From assembly GCA_009786925.1 (NCBI GenBank), contig WRGY01000122.1:1-48987 (forward strand): DNA of 48,987 bases. The letters are read 5' to 3'. The notes below the pieces were generated by a model. It was not told where the DNA came from, searched no databases, and saw only the letters and a list, made by a program, of their open reading frames with translations. Shown here piece after piece: positions 1-9,524 of the stretch; positions within the stretch are counted from its first letter, which is position 1; the number at the start of each line of letters is the position of its first letter. The DNA is from Defluviitaleaceae bacterium. GTDB lineage: Bacteria; Bacillota; Clostridia; Lachnospirales; WQUN01. A program made the position numbers and the translations under genes.

Positions 1-267
1 GCATATCAAAGTGTAACAGGCATAGCGGGATACACTCTGATTTACAACTCACAGGGGCTTTTGCTTTCTGCCCACACGCCATTTGTTTCCGTAAAAAATG
101 CCGTGGAAAATGAAGACGACATCCTGAGCGACACATTCTATATCGAACACAACGACAGCAGAATAAAAATCGCCGACACCGACGTAGGCGAAAACATACG
201 CGAAAAAATCGGCGACCTAAAGCTACTGCTCGAGGCCTATAGGAAGGGCGAAATTAAAGAAAGTTGA
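1..267 (+). CDS. fbp: Fructose-1,6-bisphosphatase class 3, C-terminal end (partial)
   Basis: The reading frame is open from base 1, so the 5' part of the gene lies outside the window; 88 codons remain. The visible tail (AYQSVTGIAGYTLIYNS, then a conserved H-x-PF, then DTDVGENIREKIGDLKLLLEAYRKG) matches from memory the end of the class 3 FBPases of Bacillota. These enzymes hydrolyse fructose-1,6-bisphosphate to fructose-6-phosphate in gluconeogenesis. The opposing enzyme, phosphofructokinase, is 6.5 kb downstream. The gene ends 55 bases before the ribosome binding site region of the tubulin-like gene on the same strand. The assignment rests on the C-terminus only, since the metallophosphatase core is not visible. 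Confidence 0.82.
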   Translation, partial: AYQSVTGIAGYTLIYNSQGLLLSAHTPFVSVKNAVENEDDILSDTFYIEHNDSRIKIADTDVGENIREKIGDLKLLLEAYRKGEIKES

Positions 268-322
268 TTGTCATTTTCCCTACACATCCCTGCATACAAT
301 AGTTAAAAAGGGGATGGTACAT

Positions 323-3300
323 ATGAAACAAATCACCCATGAAAATATCAAACAAATGGATATCTCGCTCGGTGGCGGGATTTTTGGCGAAAAAGCGCGG
401 ATAGACACGATAAATCATCCTGTCCTTGTAATCGGCCTCGGAGGTACAGGCACAGACGCGCTTTTGCGTCTAAAATATCAAATAAGTCGCCGCTTTAAGC
501 TGCCCGAAAACCAAGTGACAAAGCAGAAGAAGGCAAAGCCCGACAATATAGAATATCTTGCACTCGAAACAAATGAACATGACCGAAAAAAATACAAAGG
601 CATGAGCCTTGACCCATATACAGAGATGGCTTTATTGTCCAATGCAGGAATCGGCGCGATTTTAAACAATCGCTCTACCATGCCTGACTACATAAAAAGC
701 TGGCTAAACCCCGAGCTTACCATCACAGACGGCACAAAGGGCGCGAGTGGCAACCGCCAAGCAGGGCGGCTTTTATTATTCGAAAAAATAAATACAGTGG
801 TGGATGCCATCGGAAACAAAATACGCAGTCTGCGTACAGAGCAGGAGAATAAACTGCTTGTATTTATGCTGTCGGGGCTGTCAGGTGGTACGGGTGGCGG
901 TATGTTCCTTGATGTGGCATATATCATCCGCGGAATAATGGAGCGCGAGTACGGTAGCAAAGGTGTAGACAAGGTAGAAATCACAGGCTATCTGGTAACA
1001 CCCGACGTACATCTTGCGGGCAACAACATGAGTATCCATACAGAAGAATATATCCAACGCAATGGCTATGCGGCATTAAAAGAACTCGACTATTTTATGA
1101 ATATCGAAGAACGCATGATGCATGGACTCGGCGAACGATTTTCTCAAAAATATGGTACACGTCTTGATGTAAACTCAGCCCTCGCACCGTTTAATCTCTG
1201 CCACCTCGTGAGTGCATGTAATATCGACGGCGTTATGCTAAAGGGAGCGTATGACTATTGCATGAATGTTATCGCAGAAAATATCGTAAACTTTTTGGCT
1301 CTCGAGGACAAAGAGTCCGGCAATGAGTTTGCCATACAGGATTATCACAGCAATCTGATTTCTAACATCGGCACCATGAAGTCAAACCTCCCTCAGGAGA
1401 TGCCCCACTGTGCAAATTTTTGTTATAACATAATAGGCGCGTCCTCAGCGGCAATACCCACAGAAGGAATCAACTCGTATCTGGCATACTCCCTGTTTAC
1501 AGAGCTTTCTCCTATGTTTGAAGCAGAGCCTGACGACCATGAGCTACAGCAATTTGCCGACAGCATTGGGTTGGATATAAACGCACTCGGTGCAGACCTC
1601 GCACGCAATCTCCCCACCATAAAGCTCGACTACGCCGAGACTGACTACTACAGCTACCAAAACGTAATAAAAACTCGTCGTGTAAATGTCGCAGAAAAAT
1701 TAGAAGAGCAATATACCGCCGCAAAACGCAACCTATCCGACTCTCGTGAGTTTACCACCCTCGTCATAGAAAAAATCAAAAACGAAATCCGCGATATATT
1801 TTTAAAGCGGGGCGCATTCTATGTGACTCGCCTAATCACAAGCGACCGAAACCCCTGTCTGCTCGCTCGTCTCGACGCATATATGAAACATCTGCAAGAA
1901 AAAATCAGCCAACTGGCTCAAGAACAGGATGCATACGAAATCACAGCCGACACCCGACTGGAAGAAGCCGCAAAAGCCCTCTTCTTTAGCCGCGAAAACA
2001 AAAAAAATGCATACATTGAGTCCAAAATTCATGTTTATCAAACAAAATTGCAAAAAGACTGCTACACACGTCTCGGTGATATTTATAAAGAAATCCGTCT
2101 GTCTCTTGAACAAGAAAACGATAAAACCTACGCTCCCCTTGCAGAAATCTTAAAAGAAGTAAATAAAGTCCTTTCCTCAAATGCAACCCTCCTGCAAGAC
2201 AGTCCCGATGAGTCCGCAAAAAACTATCAGTGGGACGTGATTAGCGTAACCGACACCGCTACAGAAATCGAAAAAACACTAAAAGAAATAGGCTATGACA
2301 ATCTGCATCGCGAGTTTAATAAATCTCTGCTGGAAAACTCAACAGACATCACACAGACATTGTCCGACCATATATACGACAGTTTTAGCGAGTTTTTATC
2401 GCATACGATGTCCGAGTTTACAGGCTTTCGCTATGGTAAAGACAGGCTCATAGAGTCCGTCATCGAGTCAGAAATCGCACCTCGGCTATATCGTGATGCC
2501 AAGCCGATTTTTGACCTTGATAACGCGGCAGGGATTTTCAACTTCCCCAGCTACGGCATGGTAAGCGTTCCTGCCAATACGCCCGATATTTTGCGAGGTA
2601 TCGAAGCATATCAAGGACATGCGCTGGCAAATCTTCGTTTTAATATAAGAAAAAGCAGTATCACCGACCGTATTTTTTGGCTAAACACACAAAACGGAAT
2701 ACCACTTTTTGCATACACACCCATCCGCGTTTACGAGGAGCTGTATGAGCGCACGATTAACACACGCGAAGGTGTGGGCCGCCATTTGGTGATGAACGAA
2801 AAAGAAAACTGGCGCGACCTCCCCTCCCCCATCCCCGAAAAGCTATGGGGTGACACCTATACAAATTCTCGTCAAAAACAGCTCAATGACAAAGCCCGCC
2901 AAATATATCAAAAAAGTTCACATAAATACGAAGAGGACTTTTTTATCCGTTGCCCAAAACTAATCGAAAAATCAGCAGGTACCGACACAGACCAAACCGA
3001 CGACTTCCTGCGTGTACTTGTCTGCGAGGCCATAGTAAAACGCGGTGCGCAGTATCTCTTCGAAAAGGAACTCGAAGATGACCCATGGCCACCATTTGTA
3101 AACCTTATAGACCACGCAGACTATCCCGAGTATGCCATGTTTTCCACATACAAAAAACTTGAGGCGAGCCGCAAAACAGCATTAAAAAGAAAGGCCAAAT
3201 CTCACGAGGAGAAATGGCCCGAAGAAAAATTAATAATCGCATTAAAAAAGTGGCAAGGCAAAATCGCCGTCCGAAAAAATCAACTCGACAACGAAATATG

Positions 3301-3388
3301 GAAACATCCACATGGCCAAACCATGTACAGCTTTTACAAAAACGCCCTACTGCGGCTCAACTCACAACTTTCCGCACTTGCGGGATAG
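323..3388 (+). CDS. Large tubulin-like GTPase domain protein (Tubulin_2-type)
   Basis: This 1021-residue protein has an N-terminal tubulin/FtsZ-type GTPase region. It shows a glycine-rich nucleotide-binding loop GLGGTGTDALLRL (residues 38-50) and the tubulin signature-like SGGTGGGM (about 187-194), followed by a long helical, charged C-terminal part with no motif I recognise. The length and motifs fit the bacterial 'tubulin-like' (Tubulin_2) proteins, whose role is poorly known; it is not FtsZ, which is about 350-400 residues. I chose the ATG at 323 because AGGGG at 309-313 is well spaced for it, while an upstream in-frame ATG at 314 would sit directly on that site. The 3' end overlaps the convergent HD-GYP gene by 32 bases. 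No signal peptide or membrane segment is obvious. Polymerisation is an inference from the fold, not visible in the sequence. Confidence 0.8.
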   Translation: MKQITHENIKQMDISLGGGIFGEKARIDTINHPVLVIGLGGTGTDALLRLKYQISRRFKLPENQVTKQKKAKPDNIEYLALETNEHDRKKYKGMSLDPYTEMALLSNAGIGAILNNRSTMPDYIKSWLNPELTITDGTKGASGNRQAGRLLLFEKINTVVDAIGNKIRSLRTEQENKLLVFMLSGLSGGTGGGMFLDVAYIIRGIMEREYGSKGVDKVEITGYLVTPDVHLAGNNMSIHTEEYIQRNGYAALKELDYFMNIEERMMHGLGERFSQKYGTRLDVNSALAPFNLCHLVSACNIDGVMLKGAYDYCMNVIAENIVNFLALEDKESGNEFAIQDYHSNLISNIGTMKSNLPQEMPHCANFCYNIIGASSAAIPTEGINSYLAYSLFTELSPMFEAEPDDHELQQFADSIGLDINALGADLARNLPTIKLDYAETDYYSYQNVIKTRRVNVAEKLEEQYTAAKRNLSDSREFTTLVIEKIKNEIRDIFLKRGAFYVTRLITSDRNPCLLARLDAYMKHLQEKISQLAQEQDAYEITADTRLEEAAKALFFSRENKKNAYIESKIHVYQTKLQKDCYTRLGDIYKEIRLSLEQENDKTYAPLAEILKEVNKVLSSNATLLQDSPDESAKNYQWDVISVTDTATEIEKTLKEIGYDNLHREFNKSLLENSTDITQTLSDHIYDSFSEFLSHTMSEFTGFRYGKDRLIESVIESEIAPRLYRDAKPIFDLDNAAGIFNFPSYGMVSVPANTPDILRGIEAYQGHALANLRFNIRKSSITDRIFWLNTQNGIPLFAYTPIRVYEELYERTINTREGVGRHLVMNEKENWRDLPSPIPEKLWGDTYTNSRQKQLNDKARQIYQKSSHKYEEDFFIRCPKLIEKSAGTDTDQTDDFLRVLVCEAIVKRGAQYLFEKELEDDPWPPFVNLIDHADYPEYAMFSTYKKLEASRKTALKRKAKSHEEKWPEEKLIIALKKWQGKIAVRKNQLDNEIWKHPHGQTMYSFYKNALLRLNSQLSALAG

Positions 3389-4538
3389 TCACAACTTTTG
3401 TTATGGAGAGGCTTAGGTTTTCTGCCAAATTAAGCTCTTCGCCTGTGTCCATCATTTCCACTATGGGGCGCAGGATGTTGTCACTGTTTTTGACTACCGC
3501 CAGACGACTATCATTTAATTCTACAGCTGTACCCACAGGGTATAGCTGTAATTTTTTTGTAAACGCCATTACTACATCGTAATCAAAGGATTTGCCCACC
3601 TCACTGCTGATTAGCTCCAAAGCATCCGCAGGTGTCATGGGTTCTCGATGCGGCCGAATGGATGTAACTGCATCATAGGTATCCGCAACAGCTATGATTT
3701 TACTAAACAACGGGATTTCGTCGCCGCTTATGCCCCTTGGATAGCCTGTGCCGTCTACTTTTTCGTGATGTAAAAGCACGGCATTCCACAGCTCCGAGTC
3801 GCCAAAGCCCTTTCGCTTTAGGCTCTCTGCCCCAATTTTTGTATGCTCCTGCATTTCAGAAATCTCATCTGTGGTCAACTTACCTTTTTTGCCCGTGATG
3901 TTTTGCGAAACAAGCGGCTTTCCTATGTCATGCAAAATAGCCGCCTTTGCCAATCTGCGCTGATGCAAAACATCCAAGCCCAGCACCTTACCCGTCGCCA
4001 CAGAAAGCATGGCAACACTAAGCGAGTGGAAATACGGAAAATCTTCCACCACTTTCAAATCCTGTATATGAATATATTTAGAAATACCCGTCGCCACCTC
4101 TGCCACGAGCCTGTTGAGTACATTTTCAAACTTATGGATTACTTTATATGTGTTGGTACGGTTTACATCCTCACCGGGCGTTTGCAATGCGGCAAACAAA
4201 AGGCGTATTGCTTCTATTGCTTCTGTTTTCAGGTCAACCTTCACGGAGCTTCGGATTTTACCGGGTGTTGTGCCAAACTTTGTCACAGGTGCAGGTTTTT
4301 CCACCTTTTTTTCCACACTGCTCCCCAACAAAAGCGTACCTGTACCCGGCTCGCGTTGTACATACACAGACACCCACGAAATTTCGTGACGGTCGAAATT
4401 TTCCAGTGTTTTTTCGTCTATCTCTGTATCATGCCGCGCTATCATCATTCGACCGTCGCCAACCACTTTATAAATGGAATCCGCAAGCACCATGCCGACT
4501 TTTGCGTTTTTTGCTTTTATACGTTTTATTTCTTGCAT
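3357..4538 (-). CDS. HD-GYP domain protein, probable cyclic-di-GMP phosphodiesterase
   Basis: The N-terminal ~60 residues resemble the small beta-rich domain often preceding HD-GYP modules. The C-terminal half is a complete HD-GYP domain: H of HSLSVAML, the HD pair in LHDIGKP, H in EHTKIGAESL, the HH of LLHHEKVDGTGYP (which includes the GYP motif), and the D in AVADTYDAV. All metal-ligand positions appear intact, so hydrolysis of c-di-GMP to pGpG/GMP is likely. I chose the ATG at 4538 because an AGGGGGG site lies 8 bases upstream; a GTG three codons earlier is possible. It follows glnN by 32 bases on the same strand and may be co-transcribed with it. Its stop codon lies inside the 3' end of the convergent tubulin-like gene. 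Confidence 0.88.
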   Translation of the reverse strand: MQEIKRIKAKNAKVGMVLADSIYKVVGDGRMMIARHDTEIDEKTLENFDRHEISWVSVYVQREPGTGTLLLGSSVEKKVEKPAPVTKFGTTPGKIRSSVKVDLKTEAIEAIRLLFAALQTPGEDVNRTNTYKVIHKFENVLNRLVAEVATGISKYIHIQDLKVVEDFPYFHSLSVAMLSVATGKVLGLDVLHQRRLAKAAILHDIGKPLVSQNITGKKGKLTTDEISEMQEHTKIGAESLKRKGFGDSELWNAVLLHHEKVDGTGYPRGISGDEIPLFSKIIAVADTYDAVTSIRPHREPMTPADALELISSEVGKSFDYDVVMAFTKKLQLYPVGTAVELNDSRLAVVKNSDNILRPIVEMMDTGEELNLAENLSLSITKVVTIPQVRKVVS

Positions 4539-4570
4539 AGCCGCCACCCCCCTATTAAAAGTATATGTTC

Positions 4571-6631
4571 TTATCTTACCGAGTGCAACAGCTCACCGTA
4601 TGACGGCAATGGCCAGTGTTTTTTTGCAACGAGTGTTTCCAGCGTATCAACGGTTTTTCGCAATGCCGCCATAGCAGGGATTACCTTTTTGCTGTAATGT
4701 GAAGCCGATTTTTTTTGAGCCAAATTTTTTTCAAGTATCAGCAAATCTTCTAAAAGTGCGGCAGAGAGATTAGAGATATTTTCTAACAAGTATTTTTCCA
4801 GAGAGTTGTTATACTCACTTTTTTTATTTATCAGGTCTGCCAGCTCTCTTTGATAATCGAGTACAGCAGGTATGATTGCGCCTTTTAACAGTTCTACCAT
4901 GGCATAAGCCTCAACATTTACTGTTTTACAAAAATTTTCGTGATGTATGTCGCAGCGCGAGTGCAATTCCCCTTCGGTAAGTACACCATGGAGAGTAAAA
5001 AGCTCTACGACTTTAGGCTCGACAAGTGCAGAAAAAGCGTCTGCCGCCTCAGGGATGCTTGATAAGCCGCGGCGTGCGGCTTCTTGTTCCCACTCAGCAG
5101 AGTAGTTGTCGCCATTAAAGATTATCCGTTTATGCTCACGTAGGGTACGACGGATGATTTTCCATACGCGAGGCGTAAACTCCGGATGTTTTTCCAACTC
5201 ATCTGCAAATTGGCGCAGAGACTCGGCCACAGTTGTGTTAATTGCAATGTTCGGTCCTGCAATAGAAAATGACGAACCAAGCATTCTAAATTCGAATTTA
5301 TTGCCCGTAAAAGCAAACGGCGATGTACGATTGCGGTCGGTTGTATCCTTCAAAAAATTTGGCAAAACCGTTGCACCTGTTTCCAGCTCATGATGTTCTA
5401 TATTTTCATATTCTTCTTTTGCCTCAATAGCATTTAATATACCGCCCAGCTCATCTCCGAGAAAAATTGAGATAATGGGGGGCGGTGCCTCACTTGCACC
5501 GAGTCGATGGTCATTACCCGCACTTGCACATGAGCAACGCAACAAATCCTGATATTCATCCACAGCCTTGATGACCGCGGCAAGGAATAGCAAAAATTGT
5601 GCATTCTCATGCGGTGTCTCGCCCGGCTCCAACAAATTTGCACCTTTGTCTGTAGCGAGAGACCAGTTATTATGTTTACCGCTCCCATTTACCCCCGCAA
5701 ACGGCTTTTCGTGAAGTAGACATACAAGCCCATGACGGTCGGCTATGTTTTTCATCATATCCATTGTTAGCTGGTTGTGGTCGGTGGCGATATTAGCTTT
5801 TGCATATATAGGTGCGAGTTCGTGCTGTGCAGGGGCGGCTTCATTATGTTTTGTTGTAGCATATATGCCGAGCCTCCATAGTTCTTCTTCCAGCTCTTTC
5901 ATATAAGCCGCAACACGAGGTTTTATACTGCCGTAGTAGTGGTCGTCCAGCTCCTGCCCCTTGGGTGGACGCGCACCAAAAAGTGTTCGACCGCTATATA
6001 CTATATCCGGGCGACGTGCGCATATTTTTTTGTCTATCAAAAAATACTCTTGTTCGGGCCCTACCATCGGCAAAACAGCGTTTGCACTCGTATTGCCAAA
6101 CAAACGCAGAATCCTCAAAGCTTGTTTATTGATGGCCTCCATGGATTTCAAGAGTGGGGTTTTTTTATCCAATGCTTCGCCACTGTAGGAACAAAACGCG
6201 GTGGGTATAAAAAGTGTTCCTTCCTTTATAAACGCATAAGAAGTTACATCCCAAACAGTATATCCCCGCGCCTCAAACGTAGCTCTCAGCCCACCACTCG
6301 GAAAACTGGATGCATCAGGCTCCCCGCGTACCAAAGATGACCCGGAAAACTGCATAAGAGCCTTTCCGTCACCCGCAGGCACGATAAAACTGTCGTGCTT
6401 TTCTGCTGTAACCCCCGTCATAGGCTGAAACCAATGCGAAAAATGTGTCGCGCCTTTTTCTGTTGCCCAGTCTTTCATTGCGTTTGCTATTACATTTGCG
6501 GCATCAAGCTCCAGCGGAGTATTTTGAGACATAGTTTTTTTCCATGCTTTGTATACTTCCTTTGGCAACCGTGTTTGCATTACCGATTCGTTAAAAACCA
6601 TACTACCGAAGATTTCAGGCATTTTATTCAT
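4571..6631 (-). CDS. glnN: Glutamine synthetase type III
   Basis: This 686-residue protein is the size of a GSIII and opens with the typical N-terminal sequence ([19 protein letters not shown]). Diagnostic blocks are [40 protein letters not shown] and [20 protein letters not shown], which carry the metal, ATP and glutamate ligands. The enzyme condenses glutamate and ammonia to glutamine at the cost of ATP and acts as a cytoplasmic oligomer. The ATG at 6631 follows an AAAGGGGC site. The gene is divergent from pfkA across a 139-base AT-rich spacer containing a TATAAT on its own strand, and it may lead a two-gene transcript with the HD-GYP gene. I saw no GlnR-type operator. Confidence 0.95.
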   Translation of the reverse strand: MNKMPEIFGSMVFNESVMQTRLPKEVYKAWKKTMSQNTPLELDAANVIANAMKDWATEKGATHFSHWFQPMTGVTAEKHDSFIVPAGDGKALMQFSGSSLVRGEPDASSFPSGGLRATFEARGYTVWDVTSYAFIKEGTLFIPTAFCSYSGEALDKKTPLLKSMEAINKQALRILRLFGNTSANAVLPMVGPEQEYFLIDKKICARRPDIVYSGRTLFGARPPKGQELDDHYYGSIKPRVAAYMKELEEELWRLGIYATTKHNEAAPAQHELAPIYAKANIATDHNQLTMDMMKNIADRHGLVCLLHEKPFAGVNGSGKHNNWSLATDKGANLLEPGETPHENAQFLLFLAAVIKAVDEYQDLLRCSCASAGNDHRLGASEAPPPIISIFLGDELGGILNAIEAKEEYENIEHHELETGATVLPNFLKDTTDRNRTSPFAFTGNKFEFRMLGSSFSIAGPNIAINTTVAESLRQFADELEKHPEFTPRVWKIIRRTLREHKRIIFNGDNYSAEWEQEAARRGLSSIPEAADAFSALVEPKVVELFTLHGVLTEGELHSRCDIHHENFCKTVNVEAYAMVELLKGAIIPAVLDYQRELADLINKKSEYNNSLEKYLLENISNLSAALLEDLLILEKNLAQKKSASHYSKKVIPAMAALRKTVDTLETLVAKKHWPLPSYGELLHSVR

Positions 6632-6663
6632 TATGACACGCCCCTTTGGCGATTTTTAAATTC

Positions 6664-6669
6664 ATTATA
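6664..6669 (-). promoter_or_regulatory. Possible -10 element for glnN
   Basis: Reading the minus strand, a consensus TATAAT lies 33 bases upstream of the glnN start. The segment 17 bases further up is a poor -35 match, so the promoter may depend on an activator or on the AT-rich flank. The remainder of the 6632-6770 spacer is very AT-rich and must also hold the pfkA promoter, which I could not place with confidence. Confidence 0.35.
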
Positions 6670-6770
6670 CACAAATTATTTTTGAAAAGACATGTTTTTA
6701 TTTTTCTATATAAACATAATAAAAAATATGATATAGTCTTAAAATGCTTTCAAAGCAATGGAGGTGCAGT

Positions 6771-7739
6771 ATGAAAGAACAACTTCGCATCGGAGTATTA
6801 ACAAGCGGGGGCGACGCTCCGGGTATGAATGCAGTTATCCGGGCAGTGGTGCGCACAGCCGTACATCACGGTATGCGCGTTTATGGTATAAAAACAGGCT
6901 ACGAAGGTTTGTTTAAAGGCGATATAGACGAACTCACTGCTGACGATGTTTCCGGGATTATCCACCATGGCGGCACGATTTTACGTACAGCGCGCTGTAC
7001 AGAAATGCATACCGAAGAAGGCCAAGCTCGTGCGGCCGAAGTGTGTAAAGTCTTACGCCTCGACGCAATGATTGTAATCGGCGGCGATGGGTCATTCAAA
7101 GGTGCTGTTTCACTTGCAAAACATGGGGTTAATGTCATCGGTATCCCGGCAACCATAGACCTTGACATGGATTGCAGTGAATATACCATCGGCTTTGATA
7201 CAGCAGTTAATACTGTCGCAGACGCAATTGTACGTATACGTGACACATCTACGAGCCACGAGCGATGCTCTGTGGTAGAGGTCATGGGACGCAATGCGGG
7301 TTATCTTGCACTCTGGTGCGGTCTTACGGGTGGGGCAGAAGAGGTGCTTATACCCGAAAATCCCATTGACGTAAAAACCGTAACAGAGCAAATACTAAAA
7401 AACCGTGCAAAGGGCAAACGACACAACCTGGTAGTAGTGGCGGAGGGCATCGGCGATAGTGTAAACCTGTCAAAAGAAATAGAGCGTGTGCTTGGTATAG
7501 AAGCCCGAGGTACAATCCTCGGTCACTTACAGCGTGGAGGCACACCTACTGCCGTGGACAGGATGCACGCTACAGTGATGGGTCATATGGCAGTAGAGGC
7601 CATAAAAAACGGCACCGTAAACAAGGTTGTAGTCTACAAAGACGGCAAACATGAGCTGATGGATATTAATGAAGCATTAAATGCGAAACGAGAGTATGAC
7701 CAAAAAATGTACGACCTAATAAAAATAATGGCAATCTAG
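6771..7739 (+). CDS. pfkA: 6-phosphofructokinase, ATP-type
   Basis: This 322-residue enzyme phosphorylates fructose-6-phosphate to fructose-1,6-bisphosphate, the committed step of glycolysis. Visible motifs are GVLTSGGDAPGMNA (residues 8-21), GGDGS (104-108, with Gly after Asp as in ATP-using rather than PPi-using enzymes), TIDLD (128-132, containing the catalytic Asp130) and EVMGRNAGYLAL. The usual PGTIDND block reads PATIDLD; there is no Lys at the position diagnostic of PPi-PFKs, so ATP use is favoured. The start at 6771 is set by GGAGGTG at about 6760-6766; a longer in-frame start nine codons upstream lacks a site. Pyruvate kinase starts 15 bases downstream, forming a pfkA-pyk operon as in many Bacillota. 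Confidence 0.95.
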   Translation: MKEQLRIGVLTSGGDAPGMNAVIRAVVRTAVHHGMRVYGIKTGYEGLFKGDIDELTADDVSGIIHHGGTILRTARCTEMHTEEGQARAAEVCKVLRLDAMIVIGGDGSFKGAVSLAKHGVNVIGIPATIDLDMDCSEYTIGFDTAVNTVADAIVRIRDTSTSHERCSVVEVMGRNAGYLALWCGLTGGAEEVLIPENPIDVKTVTEQILKNRAKGKRHNLVVVAEGIGDSVNLSKEIERVLGIEARGTILGHLQRGGTPTAVDRMHATVMGHMAVEAIKNGTVNKVVVYKDGKHELMDINEALNAKREYDQKMYDLIKIMAI

Positions 7740-7754
7740 GAGGGGTGTTTTACA

Positions 7755-9506
7755 ATGCGTAAAACAAAGATTATTGCAACAATCGGCCCTGCAAGCTGTG
7801 AGCTTGATACAATCAGGGAGATGATGAAAGCAGGGATGAACGCAGCGAGATTCAATTTTTCGCACGGCGACTATGAGTTCCATGGAAAACTGATGGATAA
7901 CGTGATGACTGCGAGGGAAGAGCTAAACCAACCCATCCCTCTTATTTTGGACACAAAAGGACCTGAAATCCGCACAAAGACTTTTAGTACAGATAAAATT
8001 TACTTGGAGCAGGGACAGGAGTTTACCCTGACCACAGAAGATATTGTCGGCGATGACACACGTGTAGCCGTCACCTACGAAAATCTTCCTCGTGATTTAA
8101 ACGTAGGCAACCGTGTCTTGATAGACGATGGTCTAATCGAAATGCAAGTAACCGAAATCAAGGGCAATGAAATAAAATGCGTACTCATAAACTCCGGATT
8201 TTTGGGTAATCGCAAAGGAATTAACATACCTGACGTATTTGTAGACCTACCCTCCCTCACAGAAAAAGACGTGGAGGATATCAAATTCGGAATCAAAAAG
8301 GGCGTAGACTGGATTGCCGCCTCTTTTGTACGCACGGCAGAGGATATTATTAATATAAGAAAAGTCCTGCTCGATAACGACGGAAAACATGTGCAAATTA
8401 TAGCCAAGATAGAATCCAGAGACGGCGTAAACAATATAAACAGTATTCTTGACGTGGTAGATGCAGTAATGGTAGCACGCGGCGACCTCGGTGTAGAAAT
8501 TTCACCGGAAGAAGTACCCATAGTGCAAAAGGACCTTATCCGTCGTTGTATCCTAGCAGGCAAACCTGTAGTGACAGCCACACATATGTTGGAATCCATG
8601 TGCAGCAACCCACGTCCCACCCGCGCAGAAGCCTCTGACGTAGCAAACGCAATCTTTGATGGCACAGACTGTGTTATGCTCTCGGGTGAAACAGCAGGAG
8701 GAAAATACCCGGTAGAATCCATAAAAATGATGGCACGCATTGCGTCCAAATCCGAAAGCACCATAGAATACGAAAAACAATTCTCTTCTAATCATCAAAA
8801 CCTAAATAAAAACGTAACAAATGCAATCAGTCACGCCGCTGTATTTATGGCAACAGAGATGGACGCGGCCTGTATCGTACCTGTTACGGATTCGGGCTTT
8901 GCGGCACGTATGGTTTGCCGCGCTCGTCCGAGATGTCCTGTTCTTGCTGCAACTTCTGACCCTGTAGTCTATCGCCAACTCAATCTGCTATGGGGATGTA
9001 CACCCATGCTTTCGGCAAGACCATTCGAAGGCGACAGCGAGGTTTTTGATATCGCCGAGGCACTTGTTTTGCAATCTCGCCTTGTCAAAAATGGCGAAAT
9101 CATGGTCGCACTTGCAGGTGTACCAGTCGGCTCCGCAGGTGCAACAAACACTATCCGTGTACGAACCATAGGAGATGTTATCCTTAGCGGCAAAGGAAAT
9201 AAAAAAGGCATAGTGCGTGGCACCACTCGCGTGGTCACCAAAGAGGATGACATGACCACCTTCGAAAAAGGAGACATCCTGATATGCACACAGACCGACG
9301 ACTCCATGCTCGAATGCATAAAACTAGCCCGCGCCCTAGTAATAGGTTCATGGGAAAAATTGGACTTTAGCCATGCAAAAACCGTTGCAAAAGCCTTAAA
9401 CATACCTCTGCTTCGCGCAGATGTACGTGTGGTTGATTTTGTAAAAACAGGCATCCCTGTAACTGTAGATACCGACGAGGGACTTCTCCTCAATGGATTC
9501 AAATAA
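7755..9506 (+). CDS. pyk: Pyruvate kinase with C-terminal swivelling domain
   Basis: This 583-residue protein converts phosphoenolpyruvate and ADP to pyruvate and ATP. It starts MRKTKIIATIGPAS and shows LDTKGPEIRT, the K-containing IIAKIES, the MVARGDLGVE metal site and ATHMLESM (the family usually has Q where this has H). The final ~110 residues (from about 475, around GKGNKKGIVRGTTRVV) form the extra PEP-utiliser-like swivelling domain found in many Bacillus and clostridial pyruvate kinases, which explains the length beyond ~470. It has an AGGAGGGG ribosome binding site, lies 15 bases behind pfkA and is followed 18 bases later by the DegV gene. Confidence 0.96.
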   Translation: MRKTKIIATIGPASCELDTIREMMKAGMNAARFNFSHGDYEFHGKLMDNVMTAREELNQPIPLILDTKGPEIRTKTFSTDKIYLEQGQEFTLTTEDIVGDDTRVAVTYENLPRDLNVGNRVLIDDGLIEMQVTEIKGNEIKCVLINSGFLGNRKGINIPDVFVDLPSLTEKDVEDIKFGIKKGVDWIAASFVRTAEDIINIRKVLLDNDGKHVQIIAKIESRDGVNNINSILDVVDAVMVARGDLGVEISPEEVPIVQKDLIRRCILAGKPVVTATHMLESMCSNPRPTRAEASDVANAIFDGTDCVMLSGETAGGKYPVESIKMMARIASKSESTIEYEKQFSSNHQNLNKNVTNAISHAAVFMATEMDAACIVPVTDSGFAARMVCRARPRCPVLAATSDPVVYRQLNLLWGCTPMLSARPFEGDSEVFDIAEALVLQSRLVKNGEIMVALAGVPVGSAGATNTIRVRTIGDVILSGKGNKKGIVRGTTRVVTKEDDMTTFEKGDILICTQTDDSMLECIKLARALVIGSWEKLDFSHAKTVAKALNIPLLRADVRVVDFVKTGIPVTVDTDEGLLLNGFK

Positions 9507-9524
9507 AAAAATGGAGGAACAAAA

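Noticed and set aside
3843-4697. 284-codon plus-strand frame opposite the HD-GYP and glnN genes
   Set aside because: It is antisense to two clearly conserved proteins and has Cys/His/Phe-rich composition typical of a shadow frame.
7152-7166. Phosphofructokinase as a PPi-dependent enzyme
   Set aside because: The PPi-type markers (Asp after GGD and Lys before TIDND) are absent; it has GGDGS and Ala at those sites.
8075-8764. 229-codon minus-strand frame inside pyk
   Set aside because: It is antisense to a highly conserved enzyme, Ser/Thr/Arg-rich, with no ribosome binding site.
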